Shown here in pieces: positions 29,104 through 38,035 of a stretch of DNA of 39,818 nucleotides (position 1 is its first letter; each line of letters opens with the position of its first letter). Where the stretch lies: assembly GCA_016281335.1 (NCBI GenBank), contig JAEEIK010000137.1:1-39818 (forward strand). Direction: 5' to 3'. This stretch comes from Lachnospiraceae bacterium (lineage in GTDB: Bacteria; Bacillota; Clostridia; Lachnospirales; Lachnospiraceae). The notes under the pieces are model-generated. The model searched no databases and was not told where the DNA came from. It was given only the letters and a program-made list of their open reading frames with translations. The position numbers and the translations under genes were made by a program.

Positions 29104-30035
29104 TTTATTCTCGGATCAACCTTCCTGCAGATCAGATCAACTATAAAATTCATCAGCACTACTACAAAGGCGATCAGCACGATCACTGCTTCCACTACCG
29201 GATAATCGCGGTTGGATATACTGGTAAGCAGCATTCTCCCGAGTCCCGGTATGTTAAATACCTGCTCTATGACTATGCTTCCCGCTATCATGTCCGCCAC
29301 AGTCATTCCCCAGAAGGTGATCAGCGGAACCAGTGCATTTTTCAGCACGTGCCTGTAAAGCACTTCCATTGTGGAATTACCCCTGCTGTATGCTGTCCGC
29401 ACATATTCCTTATCCGCTTCGGAAAGGATGGCACTGCGTAAAAGCTTTATACTCATTGCACATTTAGGTATCGCAATTGCAAGTGAGGGCCAGAAAAGAT
29501 AGCCGACAAAGCCCGCCACATTTTTTCTGTAGGATATGAAACCGCCCGGTCTGAACCACTTAAATACCATACCGAAAAGCCAGGTCATCAGTATTCCCAG
29601 AAAGAATGAAGGCACCGCCATCAAAGCCTGGTTCATGATCTGTCCCGTCCTGTCTATGCCGCTCTTTGCATACTTTGCAAGAAAAATGGCTGTGGGAACG
29701 GATATGACTAACGTCAGTATCATTGATATGGCCGTCATAACCAGCGTGATCGGAAGTTTATCTACGATCATTGAAGATACTTTCATGTTATAGCTGTAGG
29801 ATATGCCCATATCGCCTTTCAGCATGTCCCCGAGCCATGAAAGGAAACGAACGATAAAAGGGCGATCCAGCCCCATCTGGGCCCTGAGCCTTGCTACAGC
29901 CTCAGCCGTAGCATTGCTCCCGAGCTTTGATGTTGCCGGATCCCCCGGTATTATCTCAAAAGCCGCAAACACTACCGCACTGACTATCAGCAGTGTTGCA
30001 AACATTGATATGATCTTTTTGAAGACCTGCTTCAT
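29100..30035 (-). CDS. oppB: Oligopeptide/dipeptide ABC importer permease (OppB/DppB type)
   Basis: This 311-aa permease starts with an N-terminal helix (FATLLIVSAVVFAAFEIIPG) followed by DPATSKLG and LRAQMGLDRP, the conserved DppB/OppB entry. About five more helices follow. The cytoplasmic EAA loop reads EYVRTAYSRGNSTMEVLYRHVLKNALVPL, and GSIVIEQVFNIPGLGRMLL completes the signature. It pairs with the OppC-type subunit. The ATG directly follows the stop codon of the binding-protein gene with no spacing. Confidence 0.93.
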   Translation of the reverse strand: MKQVFKKIISMFATLLIVSAVVFAAFEIIPGDPATSKLGSNATAEAVARLRAQMGLDRPFIVRFLSWLGDMLKGDMGISYSYNMKVSSMIVDKLPITLVMTAISMILTLVISVPTAIFLAKYAKSGIDRTGQIMNQALMAVPSFFLGILMTWLFGMVFKWFRPGGFISYRKNVAGFVGYLFWPSLAIAIPKCAMSIKLLRSAILSEADKEYVRTAYSRGNSTMEVLYRHVLKNALVPLITFWGMTVADMIAGSIVIEQVFNIPGLGRMLLTSISNRDYPVVEAVIVLIAFVVVLMNFIVDLICRKVDPRIK

Positions 30036-31562
30036 TTATTTCTCCGTAAAATACAGGGATGCAAGATCCTGTACATAGAGCGGATAGAATTTATATCCGT
30101 CGATATTGTTCCTTATAGCCACAAATGTAGGCAGATCCTGGATATATACATTCGCAGCTTCATTGGCAAGTATGGAAAGACATTCCTTATAGCTTTCCGT
30201 CTGTATGCCGTCATTAACGGTTCCTATCGCTTTTTTGAATGCTTCATCATAAGCCGCTGATGAGAAATTCACAAAGTTCTTGCCGGAATCGGAAACGAAT
30301 CTCTCAAGCATAGCCCTCGCTGTCAGTGTAGATGCATCCACACCTACAACGGTGGCCTCGAAATTACGTCCCACATATACATCCGAAAGCCAGCTGTCCC
30401 ACTCGATCAGTGATATCTTCGCATCCACGCCTATAGCCTTTAACTGCTCGGATATTACCTCTGCGGTTGAGATATGCTGCTGGTAATTAGACGGAACACT
30501 TACGGTAAATGAGAAGCCATCCGGATATCCTGCTTCTTTAAGCAGGGCTTTTGCCTTATCGATATCCCTGTCATATACATGATTCAGACTCTCATCATAA
30601 TACTTACCGAAGGCAGGGAACATGCTGCTTCCGACTTCCGTACCCTTACCGCCTGAAACGAAGTCCATTATCTCCTGGGGATCTATTGCATAGCAGAGAG
30701 CCTGTCTTACCTTTACATCATCAAAAGGCTTGACCGCGTTATTTAAATACATAGCCTGCACCAGGTTCATTGTACCTTCCAGCACTTTGAAGTCAGAACC
30801 CTTAAGCTCCTCTGCCTGTGTATCAGTGATCCTGCAGATCATGTCTATGGATCCGCCTGTCAGCTCCATGACGATGGCATCCGGATTTGCAACGATCTTA
30901 AGCACCACATTTTTAATGTGCGCCTTGTTGCCCCAATACTTATCAAAGGCTTCCAGTTCAATGGACTCCTGAGGTGAACGTCCCACATATCTGTAGGGAC
31001 CTGTACCTATCACTTTTGTAGCGGGATCGTCGTTGCTCTTCGGTATCACAGCTGTGGTAAGTGAAGCCAGAAACTCGGTGTCCGCTGCATTAAGCGTTAT
31101 CACTACCGTACTGTTATCCTCTTTTACGACTGACGCGATATTAGAAAACGCCGGTACAAGCGGTTCTCCCGCAGTTGCATCGGCGCAGCGTTCTATGGAA
31201 TACACCACATCATCCGCGCTCATGTCACTTCCGTCGTGAAATTTCACACCGCTTCTTAAGCTGAAACGATAAGTAAGGCCGTCCTCGCTGATCTCATACT
31301 TCTGTGCGAGCGCAGGGATAAGATTACCGAACTCGTCATACTTAACAAGTCCCTCGAAGATATTGAACAGGATCTCCTTGGTACCTGCCGCGCTTACCTT
31401 ATGCGGGTCAAGTCCGTCTTCCAGATCCTGGGGAATACCTATGGTAATCGTCCCGTCAGAGGTTCCCTCCGCCTTGTCACCTGAGCATCCGCTCAGTGCA
31501 ACAGCCATCGTTACAAGCATAAGTGCGATGCCCTTTCTGAAAAGTTTTTTAAAGGTCATCAT
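30036..31562 (-). CDS. oppA: Peptide-binding lipoprotein of the opp-type importer (family 5)
   Basis: This 508-aa protein has a lipoprotein signal (basic MMTFKKLFRKG, a hydrophobic stretch, then lipobox LSGC with the modified cysteine near residue 27). It is expected to be anchored outside the membrane. The mature part matches solute-binding family 5: KYEISEDGLTYRFSLRSGVKFHDGSDMSADDVVYSIER in outline, DVKVRQALCYAIDPQEIM and the C-terminal ADAEVISEQLKAIGVDA-type lobe. Ligands are peptides in most members, but nickel, sugars and others are known. GGAGG lies upstream of two adjacent ATGs (31562 and 31559). It is the first gene of a five-gene operon. Confidence 0.94.
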   Translation of the reverse strand: MMTFKKLFRKGIALMLVTMAVALSGCSGDKAEGTSDGTITIGIPQDLEDGLDPHKVSAAGTKEILFNIFEGLVKYDEFGNLIPALAQKYEISEDGLTYRFSLRSGVKFHDGSDMSADDVVYSIERCADATAGEPLVPAFSNIASVVKEDNSTVVITLNAADTEFLASLTTAVIPKSNDDPATKVIGTGPYRYVGRSPQESIELEAFDKYWGNKAHIKNVVLKIVANPDAIVMELTGGSIDMICRITDTQAEELKGSDFKVLEGTMNLVQAMYLNNAVKPFDDVKVRQALCYAIDPQEIMDFVSGGKGTEVGSSMFPAFGKYYDESLNHVYDRDIDKAKALLKEAGYPDGFSFTVSVPSNYQQHISTAEVISEQLKAIGVDAKISLIEWDSWLSDVYVGRNFEATVVGVDASTLTARAMLERFVSDSGKNFVNFSSAAYDEAFKKAIGTVNDGIQTESYKECLSILANEAANVYIQDLPTFVAIRNNIDGYKFYPLYVQDLASLYFTEK

Positions 31563-31611
31563 AATGCTTTCCTCCCTGATGATGATATTAAGTTGTTAAT
31601 GTGCAGGTTGA

Positions 31612-31640
31612 ATGATATATCATCCTGACTGATTTTACAA
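31612..31640 (-). promoter_or_regulatory. Probable promoter of the opp operon with a palindrome over the -10
   Basis: On the minus strand TTGTAA (31640-31635) is followed after 17 bases by TATCAT (31617-31612). A perfect 12-base palindrome, ATGATATATCAT, covers 31612-31623, the -10 region, and could be an operator. The 5' leader to the ATG is about 45 bases. No gene occupies 31563-31645. Confidence 0.45.
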
Positions 31641-31645
31641 GTCTT

Positions 31646-33655
31646 TTATTTCGTACATTTTGCGGAGCCTTTTTTTATCACCAGCAAAAGTCCCGCAACA
31701 GTAAACAATGCGCCCAGCGCAGCCATCACAAATACAGCGTATAAGGGAACAGCTTCGGCCCAATCATATTTTTCTATCAGTACATCCCTGTATTTTGATA
31801 TAAGAACGGCGCTTAGGTTATTTAAAAAATGCATCAGCATTGTCGGAAAGATACTGCCGCTTTCATAAGCCACCACTGCCATAACCAAACCGAACACTGA
31901 TACCAAGAGTATCTGCATCGGACTTAAGTGGAACAGTCCGAAGATCAGTCCGCAGAGTATCACTGCCGTAAGTTTTTTATATCTGTTCTTTAAACTCCCC
32001 AGTAAAAAGCCCCTGAAGGCCCACTCCTCGCATATTCCGGGTATCAGTGCCGAAGATAAGACAAGCAGCCACAGAGGATCTTCGCCCCATATTGATACGA
32101 GATCGTTCTGTTGTGCGGCAAAAGCCTCGGGAAATAACTGCTGTATCGCATATCCCAAAACCTGCACTATAAGATAACTGCCGATCCAGGCGATAACTCC
32201 GCCGATAACGGCGGCAACACGCGGTCTTTTTATCATGAACAGCTTCTTAAAATCCGCTTTGATATACCAGGCATAAAAACTTGTGGCAAAGAATATAAGA
32301 AACTGTTCCGCTATCAGTCCCCATGAACCGAATCTGACTATCAGCAGCGAACCTGCAAAAAGTATTATAAGCAAAAGCAGCGACAGAAGAAGCACACAGT
32401 CTCCGACTCCGGGTATCTGTCCCTTCTTCATATTCTTCCTGCCTTCGAGAAGTTTCATTCCGCCTGCGCTGTCACCGAAGAGTATCTGTTCGGAAGAAAA
32501 GACCCTGGTCATGATCACTATCGCCAGTAATGAATATGCAACATTTGATAAGAGCACCATGGCTATCAGTGACAGTTCAAAATGAAGTTTAAACAACGAT
32601 GCTATCAATAGTGAAATATTAACAACAGGTATGAGCGCCGTTGTGCTGTCCAGTTCCAAAGCAGGTATCATGCCTGCCATTCCGCAGATCATAAAAACAA
32701 GCATCACCGGCGTGGTATAGTTCTGAGCCTCCTTAAAACTTTTGGCAAAGATACATGCGCTTAAACACACCGCCGAAGCGAACATTGCAAACACTATCAC
32801 ACATAAGAGCATGATAAGTACTGCCGGCAGATATGAGAGAAGGTTAAGCACCTCTCCTCCCGAACCGGCGACGGTACTGTAAAAATATGCTCCCATAAGG
32901 CTCATGGATATCATATTGAGTATGGCTGCCGCTACCGCAACAGTGGAAGTCGCTGCAAACTTGGCGGCTATCAGCTCCATGTTCCTTACGGGCAGAGTAA
33001 GCAATGTCTCCAGTGTTCCTCTTTCCTTTTCCCCTGCCGTAGCATCGATAGCCGGATAAAGCGCCCCCATCAGGATGCTTGTTATCATCAGAAACGGGAC
33101 TATATACCCCAACAGGTATCCTGCATTTTCTTCCTTACTGGACATATCCTTATGTTCAAAACTTATGGGATCCATGAATGCCTGTTCATCAAGCGCCATT
33201 TTCTTAAAGAGTTCGCTCCTTAAGTGCTCCCTATACTCACTCATCAGCTTTTCCGCTATGGATAAAGCCGTCTGTGAACTGGTCTCAGCTGCCTTATAGG
33301 CTATCTGATAATAAGCTTTCCCGCCGATCATTCTGTAGGATATGAATACATCGGCCACACCGGCTTCAAACTCGGATATATCAGCTTTAATATAAGCCAG
33401 CTTGTAATCATGCTTCGGCGCCCTTTCCGCAAAAAACTCTATGACGCCCTCACTTTCCGTCTTTTCGTCATAAGCAATGATATATGATCTCTCCGTATCG
33501 GAATTGATCAGGCTGCTGGTTAAATACATGGCTCCGAAAAACAGCAGCGGATAAAGGATAAGCGGGACCACGATCATCATAAGTATGGTCTTCTTATCCC
33601 TTAGGATATCCAGTATCTCTTTTTTATAAAGCGATATCAGTATACGCCTGTTCAT
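31646..33655 (-). CDS. NatB-type ABC permease fused to a CPBP intramembrane protease
   Basis: This 669-aa protein has an ABC-2/NatB-type N-terminal half: a cytoplasmic start, one helix near 25-50, a long external domain, and a helix bundle containing the GEKERGTLETLLTLPVRNMEL loop at about 210-230. The C-terminal half (about 430-660) is a CPBP (Abi/CAAX) protease-like membrane domain with EEWAFRG, FGLFHLSP and HFLNN, the three conserved glutamate, histidine and asparagine motifs. NatA/NatB systems export sodium or small compounds; the protease-like half may have a regulatory role, which is inference. Its ATG overlaps the ATPase stop. Confidence 0.88.
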   Translation of the reverse strand: MNRRILISLYKKEILDILRDKKTILMMIVVPLILYPLLFFGAMYLTSSLINSDTERSYIIAYDEKTESEGVIEFFAERAPKHDYKLAYIKADISEFEAGVADVFISYRMIGGKAYYQIAYKAAETSSQTALSIAEKLMSEYREHLRSELFKKMALDEQAFMDPISFEHKDMSSKEENAGYLLGYIVPFLMITSILMGALYPAIDATAGEKERGTLETLLTLPVRNMELIAAKFAATSTVAVAAAILNMISMSLMGAYFYSTVAGSGGEVLNLLSYLPAVLIMLLCVIVFAMFASAVCLSACIFAKSFKEAQNYTTPVMLVFMICGMAGMIPALELDSTTALIPVVNISLLIASLFKLHFELSLIAMVLLSNVAYSLLAIVIMTRVFSSEQILFGDSAGGMKLLEGRKNMKKGQIPGVGDCVLLLSLLLLIILFAGSLLIVRFGSWGLIAEQFLIFFATSFYAWYIKADFKKLFMIKRPRVAAVIGGVIAWIGSYLIVQVLGYAIQQLFPEAFAAQQNDLVSIWGEDPLWLLVLSSALIPGICEEWAFRGFLLGSLKNRYKKLTAVILCGLIFGLFHLSPMQILLVSVFGLVMAVVAYESGSIFPTMLMHFLNNLSAVLISKYRDVLIEKYDWAEAVPLYAVFVMAALGALFTVAGLLLVIKKGSAKCTK

Positions 33656-34431
33656 ATCTCTTCCTCGATCATCTTACGGAATGTCTCTCTTAAATTCTTG
33701 GTAGCTGTTTTTTCCATGAGTTCTTCCGGTGTACCTTCCACCACTATCCTGCCCTTATACATCATAAGTATACGATCGCAGAGATACTGTGCTTCCTCCA
33801 TGTAATGCGTGGAATACAGCACTGTCCGTCCCCTGTCTCTTTCCCCCATCATAAAATCGATTATCGATTCGCTGCTTAATATATCCAGTCCCAGCGTAGG
33901 TTCATCAAAAATATAAACAGAGGGCGAATGCACGAGACAGCGTGCTATGCTCACCCTCTGTGTCTGTCCGGTGGACAGTCTCTCTATCCTGTTATCGATA
34001 AAAGACGAAAGATCAAGTATCTCGGATATCTCCTCGATCCTTTTATCCTGAGTCTCCTCATCCATACCGTATATGTCCGCTATGGTATGCATCAGTTCCC
34101 TTGCTGAAAGCCGCTGGTACAGCCTGGTATTTCCGGACAGATAACCTATGTGTTTTTTTATCTCAACGGAGCCGTTTATCTCGCGGCCTTCATCATCCTT
34201 TAATATCACTCTGCCCGATGCCGGCTGCATCAGACAGCCCAGCATACGAAGAAGTGTGGTCTTGCCTGCCCCGTTAGGGCCCAGGACTCCCACTACCTCG
34301 CCTCCGCCGGCTTCAAGGTCCACATGATCGACAGCGTAAAATTCTTCCTGTTTAGTGGCTCCCCTCTTTCCGTTTTCGTCTTTTACAAGCCGCTTAAAGC
34401 TCTTGCATAAAGCTTCGGACTTAAGTATCAT
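33652..34431 (-). CDS. NatA-type ABC transporter ATPase
   Basis: This 259-aa ATPase has Walker A GPNGAGKTT, a Q-loop region ending at HIGYLSGNTRLYQRL, signature LSTGQTQRV, Walker B VYIFDEPTLGLD and H-loop LYSTHYMEEAQYL. LSTGQ instead of LSGGQ, and THYMEEA, are typical of the NatA/CcmA-like export group. It energises the fused permease encoded by the overlapping next gene. Its ATG lies 11 bases inside the end of trmD, so it is translationally linked to the ribosome-assembly operon. Confidence 0.9.
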   Translation of the reverse strand: MILKSEALCKSFKRLVKDENGKRGATKQEEFYAVDHVDLEAGGGEVVGVLGPNGAGKTTLLRMLGCLMQPASGRVILKDDEGREINGSVEIKKHIGYLSGNTRLYQRLSARELMHTIADIYGMDEETQDKRIEEISEILDLSSFIDNRIERLSTGQTQRVSIARCLVHSPSVYIFDEPTLGLDILSSESIIDFMMGERDRGRTVLYSTHYMEEAQYLCDRILMMYKGRIVVEGTPEELMEKTATKNLRETFRKMIEEEI

Positions 34432-35128
34432 TTTCAGCCTTCCATTTCTCGTACAGATCGGGCCTTCTTTGTCTGGTCCTCTCTATCGACTGTTCAAGCC
34501 GCCATTTTTCAACATTTGCATGATGCCCGGAAAGTAATACTTCCGGCACCTTTTTCCCGTGCCATTCTTCCGGCCTGGTATACTGCGGATACTCTAACAG
34601 TCCGTCGGAAAAAGATTCCGTCATTGCGGACTCATCATTGTTGAGCACTCCGGGTATCAGCCTCGATACCGCATCCATCATCACCAGACTGGCAAGCTCG
34701 CCGCCGGTTAATATGTAATCTCCGATAGAAAGATAGTCGGTAACTATCTCCTCCAGCACCCGCTCATCTATGCCTTCATAATGTCCGCATAAGAATATTA
34801 GCTCTTCTTCCTTCGACAGTTCTTCAGCCTTAGCCTGGTCAAACACGCTGCCCTGGGGCGTAGTATATATCACCCTTACCTTCTTATCGCTGCCTATCCT
34901 CGACATGATATCCTGATAGGTAAGATATACGTATTCCGCCTGCATCAGCATTCCTGCGCCGCCGCCGTATGTATAGTCATCCACCCGCTTATGCGGATTG
35001 CTCACATAATCCCTTATGTTGTATGTACTGAGGCTTAAGATCCCTCTGTCCATGGCACGATACAGCACGCCGGTGTTCATGCCTTTCTCTATCAGTTCGG
35101 GAAAGAGGGTCATCACATGAAAATTCAT
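34421..35128 (-). CDS. trmD: tRNA (guanine-37-N1)-methyltransferase
   Basis: This 235-aa enzyme methylates G37 of tRNAs reading CNN, UGG-type proline and related codons, preventing frameshifts. The trefoil-knot SPOUT domain is shown by YTYGGGAGMLMQ, LCGHYEGIDERV and LSIGDYILTGGELA, with AMTESFSDGLLEYPQYTRPEEW near the C-terminal side; HHANVEKWRLEQS starts the tRNA-binding tail. The ATG overlaps the rimM stop (ATGA). The gene that usually follows, rplS, is not here; a natA-like ATPase gene overlaps its end instead. Confidence 0.97.
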   Translation of the reverse strand: MNFHVMTLFPELIEKGMNTGVLYRAMDRGILSLSTYNIRDYVSNPHKRVDDYTYGGGAGMLMQAEYVYLTYQDIMSRIGSDKKVRVIYTTPQGSVFDQAKAEELSKEEELIFLCGHYEGIDERVLEEIVTDYLSIGDYILTGGELASLVMMDAVSRLIPGVLNNDESAMTESFSDGLLEYPQYTRPEEWHGKKVPEVLLSGHHANVEKWRLEQSIERTRQRRPDLYEKWKAENDT

Positions 35129-35628
35129 AGTCCCTCCATTACGGACACGTCCATTCTTCCGCCTTCGATATCCACTTTCAGTATACAGTCCTTTATTGCC
35201 GGAAGCAGCAGCATACTCCCATCTGTTCTCTCTATCTCATAAACATCATTGGCGCCATAGTTCTGCACCTCTTTAAGTACGCCTATCTTCTCATCATTTT
35301 CATATACATCCAGGCCTTCCAGATCTGTCACGTAGTACTCGTCTTTCTTAAGCGGCACCGCATCTTCACGGAGTATATAAAGCTCTTTCTTGCGCAGTTT
35401 CTCTACTGCGGTCCGGTCCGCATACTCTTCAAACTTAAGTATGATCCTGTCATTCTGGTTTTTAAAGCCCGCAGGAGTAAGAGGGATCATCCCGTCCCTC
35501 TCTTTAAGAAACATCTGCTTAACTTTTTTAAGATGCCCCGGCTCATCTCCGACGGGAAAGACTTTTACTTCGCCTTTGACTCCGTGAGGTTCCGTAATGA
35601 CACCTATCCTGAAATAATCTTTTTCCAT
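35125..35628 (-). CDS. rimM: 16S rRNA processing protein RimM
   Basis: This 167-aa protein helps mature the 30S head and binds ribosomal protein S19. The N-terminal RimM beta-barrel opens with FRIGVITEPHGVKGEVKVFP, the most conserved family segment. The C-terminal PRC-barrel has EYYVTDLEGLDVYENDEKIG, NYGANDVYEIE and LLLPAIKDCILKVDIEGG. The ATG at 35628 is chosen because AGGAAG lies upstream and the family motif begins immediately. The longer frame to 35676 would run back through an intergenic hairpin. Confidence 0.96.
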   Translation of the reverse strand: MEKDYFRIGVITEPHGVKGEVKVFPVGDEPGHLKKVKQMFLKERDGMIPLTPAGFKNQNDRIILKFEEYADRTAVEKLRKKELYILREDAVPLKKDEYYVTDLEGLDVYENDEKIGVLKEVQNYGANDVYEIERTDGSMLLLPAIKDCILKVDIEGGRMDVSVMEGL

Positions 35629-35646
35629 ATTTCTTCCTAAAAGCAA

Positions 35647-35667
35647 AGTAGGGGCTTTACCCCTACT
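35647..35667 (-). terminator. Hairpin between khpA and rimM, possible partial attenuator
   Basis: AGTAGGGG and CCCCTACT form a perfect 8-bp stem with a 5-base loop, five bases after the khpA stop. On the minus strand it is followed by TTGCTTTT. The T-run is interrupted, so it may only weaken or process the operon transcript rather than end it. Confidence 0.5.
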
Positions 35668-35672
35668 CTGAA

Positions 35673-35903
35673 TCATTCGATGATATCCACATCCACGTAG
35701 AGGTCTTCCTTGGTGGATGCCGCCTTCACAACCGCGCGTATCGCTTTGGCTATGCGCCCCTGTTTCCCGATCACTTTGCCCATATCACTCTGAGCGACTT
35801 TGAGCTTCACGATGGTCTTCTTCCCCTCTGTTTCTTCGGTAACACTGACTTCATCGGGATGGTCAACAAGAGCCCTGGCGATCACTTCAACCAGTTCTTT
35901 CAT
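35673..35903 (-). CDS. khpA: KH-domain RNA-binding protein KhpA (YlqC family)
   Basis: This 76-aa protein is a single KH domain. The conserved GXXG loop is GKQG within MGKVIGKQGRIAKAIRAVVKA (outline of the family core), preceded by IVKLKVAQSD. KhpA forms a complex with KhpB/Jag in Firmicutes and influences RNA stability and cell division. The ATG at 35903 follows GGAGGGGG. A longer frame would start inside rpsP. Its position between rpsP and rimM is the standard Firmicutes order. Confidence 0.95.
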   Translation of the reverse strand: MKELVEVIARALVDHPDEVSVTEETEGKKTIVKLKVAQSDMGKVIGKQGRIAKAIRAVVKAASTKEDLYVDVDIIE

Positions 35904-35916
35904 ATCCCCCTCCGTC

Positions 35917-36162
35917 TTACTTCTCGATGTTAGCAAGCTTTAAAAGCTTTCCTACTACCTCTGTGGGCTGAGCGCCGTTACCGAGCCACTTCTTAGCTTT
36001 CTCCTCGTCGATCTTGAATGTTGAAGGCTCTGTATTGGGATCGTAGGTTCCGATCTCCTCTATTACCTTACCGTCACGTGCGTTTCTTGAATCTGCAACA
36101 ACTACACGATAGATAGGATGCCTTTTCTTTCCCATTCTTGTCAATCTGATCTTTACTGCCAT
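35917..36162 (-). CDS. rpsP: 30S ribosomal protein S16
   Basis: The 81-aa protein matches S16 throughout: [41 protein letters not shown], and [18 protein letters not shown]16 stabilises the 30S body during assembly. The length is typical. GGAGG lies upstream of the ATG at 36162. It follows ffh by 34 bases and precedes khpA by 13 bases in the expected order. Confidence 0.98.
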   Translation of the reverse strand: MAVKIRLTRMGKKRHPIYRVVVADSRNARDGKVIEEIGTYDPNTEPSTFKIDEEKAKKWLGNGAQPTEVVGKLLKLANIEK

Positions 36163-36196
36163 CTTTCTTTCCTCCCTTGGAATTAAAATATCTATA

Positions 36197-37555
36197 TCAG
36201 AAGGGCATTCTGAATCCGCCCATTCCTTTCCTTTTACCGAAGCCCTTCATCATTCCGGGCATCTGCTTCATCATCTTCTGTGACTGCTCAAACTGCTTTA
36301 CAAAGCGGTTGACTACGGCTATATCAAGTCCGGCCCCCTTGGCGATCCTGTTCTTTCTCCTGGGATTCAAAAGCTTCGGATTAGCTCTTTCTTCCGGTGT
36401 CATTGAGAGTACGATAGCTTCCGTCTGCTTCATCTGCTTTTCGTCTATCATCCCCTCTATATCTCCCATCTTTGCGCCCATTCCGGGCAACAGGGACAGT
36501 ATCGCTCCGAGTCCGCCCATGTTACGCATCTGCTTCATGGACTCAAGATAGTCATTAAAATCAAACTTGCCTTTCTTTAAGCGGGAGCTCATCTCCCTTT
36601 CTTTATCGGCATCGATATCTATGGATGCGCTGGCCTTTTCGATCAGGCTTAAGACATCACCCATTCCCAGTATCCTGCCTGCCATACGGTCGGGATAGAA
36701 CTGTTCAAGATCGGAGAGCTTCTCTCCCATACCCACGAACAGTATCGGCTTTCCTGTAACAGCCTTTATCGAAAGAGCGGCGCCGCCTCTGGTATCACCA
36801 TCCATCTTCGTGAGCACTACGCCGGTGACTCCGCACTTCTCGTCGAATTCCTTGGCAACGTTTACAGCATCCTGACCGGTCATGGCATCCACGACCAGCA
36901 ATGTCTGGTGAACTGTCACGTTTTCCTTTATCTTCTGCAGCTCCTCCATCATGCCTTCATCAATGTGAAGACGCCCCGCAGTATCCAGTATCACCACGTT
37001 GTGTCCGTTCTTTGCCGCGTATTCAAGACCTTTCTGAGCTATTTCAACGGGACTGTGGTCGGTACCCATGTCAAATACATCCACCTGCTGTTTCTCACCG
37101 TTTATCTTTAACTGTTCAACTGCAGCGGGCCTGTATACGTCGCAGGCTACCAGCAACGGCTTCTTGCCCTTGAGCTTCAGCTTTCCTGCTATCTTTGCAG
37201 TGGTGGTGGTCTTACCTGCACCCTGAAGGCCGCACATCATGATGACCGTGATCGCCTGTCCGGGTTCCAGCTTCAGTTCCGTCACTTCGGAACCCATTAA
37301 GTTAGTCATCTCTTCGTTAACGATCTTGATGACCATCTGCCCCGGATTCAGTCCGTTCAAGACTTCCTCGCCGACGGCTCTCTCTTCCACGCTCTTGACA
37401 AACTGCTTGACCACACGGAAATTAACGTCCGCTTCCAGAAGCGCCATCTTCACTTCCTTCATCGCGACCTTCACATCATCGGGAGTAAGCTTTCCTTTCC
37501 CTTTGAGTGTTTTGAACACATTCTGCAGTTTATCACTTAAGCTCTCAAATGCCAT
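36197..37555 (-). CDS. ffh: Signal recognition particle GTPase Ffh
   Basis: This 452-aa GTPase binds SRP RNA and signal peptides to deliver membrane proteins to FtsY and SecYEG. The N domain occupies 1 to about 95. The G domain has G1 [10 protein letters not shown] near 109, [24 protein letters not shown] and GxGE ([13 protein letters not shown]). The methionine-rich M domain (about 325-452) has [20 protein letters not shown] and NRIAKGAG, ending in [14 protein letters not shown]. It is complete. It follows ylxM by 15 bases, the common arrangement in Firmicutes. Confidence 0.98.
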   Translation of the reverse strand: MAFESLSDKLQNVFKTLKGKGKLTPDDVKVAMKEVKMALLEADVNFRVVKQFVKSVEERAVGEEVLNGLNPGQMVIKIVNEEMTNLMGSEVTELKLEPGQAITVIMMCGLQGAGKTTTTAKIAGKLKLKGKKPLLVACDVYRPAAVEQLKINGEKQQVDVFDMGTDHSPVEIAQKGLEYAAKNGHNVVILDTAGRLHIDEGMMEELQKIKENVTVHQTLLVVDAMTGQDAVNVAKEFDEKCGVTGVVLTKMDGDTRGGAALSIKAVTGKPILFVGMGEKLSDLEQFYPDRMAGRILGMGDVLSLIEKASASIDIDADKEREMSSRLKKGKFDFNDYLESMKQMRNMGGLGAILSLLPGMGAKMGDIEGMIDEKQMKQTEAIVLSMTPEERANPKLLNPRRKNRIAKGAGLDIAVVNRFVKQFEQSQKMMKQMPGMMKGFGKRKGMGGFRMPF

Positions 37556-37570
37556 CTTTTATCCCTTAGG

Positions 37571-37924
37571 CTACTCACCTATCTCACTTAATATCTCCAG
37601 CACCCTGTCGCATTCTTCGGCACTCAGCCTTATGCTTCCGTTCTTATCCCTGTTCTTTTCCATGAGCTTTCTGATATCTTCAAGTCCCGAATTCTGCTCA
37701 TTGAACCTCTTTATCAGACCAAGTTTTTCTTCGTAAGCCTTCAATATCTTATCACAGCGCTTCAGTATATCATGCACGCCCTGACGGCTTATCTCAAACC
37801 TCTCCGCTGCCTCGGCAAGCGACAGATCTTCGTATATGCAGGCCTCGTATATCTCCTGCTGGTGCTCTGTCAGGAGCGGCCCGTAAAAATCATATAACAA
37901 TCCCTGCTCTACGATCTTTTCCAT
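37571..37924 (-). CDS. ylxM: YlxM family helix-turn-helix protein (UPF0122)
   Basis: This 117-aa protein matches YlxM: LLYDFYGPLLTEHQQEIYEA, then the sigma-like helix-turn-helix EDLSLAEAAERFEISRQGVHDILKR. It is associated with the SRP pathway and normally sits before ffh, as here; its precise role is poorly defined. The ATG at 37924 has no ribosome site, and the predicted transcription start lies only a few bases upstream, so translation may be leaderless. It is the first gene of the ffh-rpsP-trmD operon. Confidence 0.93.
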   Translation of the reverse strand: MEKIVEQGLLYDFYGPLLTEHQQEIYEACIYEDLSLAEAAERFEISRQGVHDILKRCDKILKAYEEKLGLIKRFNEQNSGLEDIRKLMEKNRDKNGSIRLSAEECDRVLEILSEIGE

Positions 37925-37934
37925 AACGAACTAC

Positions 37935-37963
37935 ATTAAAACACAGCGCCTTTCATCTGTCAA
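37935..37963 (-). promoter_or_regulatory. Consensus promoter of the ylxM-ffh-rpsP-trmD operon
   Basis: On the minus strand a perfect TTGACA (37963-37958) and TTTAAT (37940-37935) are separated by 17 bases. Transcription should begin near 37928, about four bases before the ylxM ATG, leaving almost no 5' leader. Confidence 0.8.
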
Positions 37964-37980
37964 GTATTTTTTCTTTACAG

Positions 37981-38021
37981 TTATAAAAACCCGAAATGCC
38001 GGGACATTTCGGGTTTTATAA
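37981..38021 (-). terminator. Intrinsic terminator after the leucine-rich-repeat gene
   Basis: A long, nearly perfect stem, TTATAAAACCCGAAATG against CATTTCGGGTTTTTATAA with one extra base, encloses the loop TCCCGG on the minus strand. The core CCCGAAATG/CATTTCGGG is followed by TTTTT. It lies 14 bases after the stop at 38036 and upstream of the ylxM promoter, insulating the two. Confidence 0.85.
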
Positions 38022-38035
38022 TCAGTCTTTTTTGA

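Noticed and set aside
35629-35676. Longer RimM start running through the khpA-rimM gap
   Set aside because: It would translate the intergenic hairpin. The family motif begins at the ATG at 35628, which has its own ribosome site.
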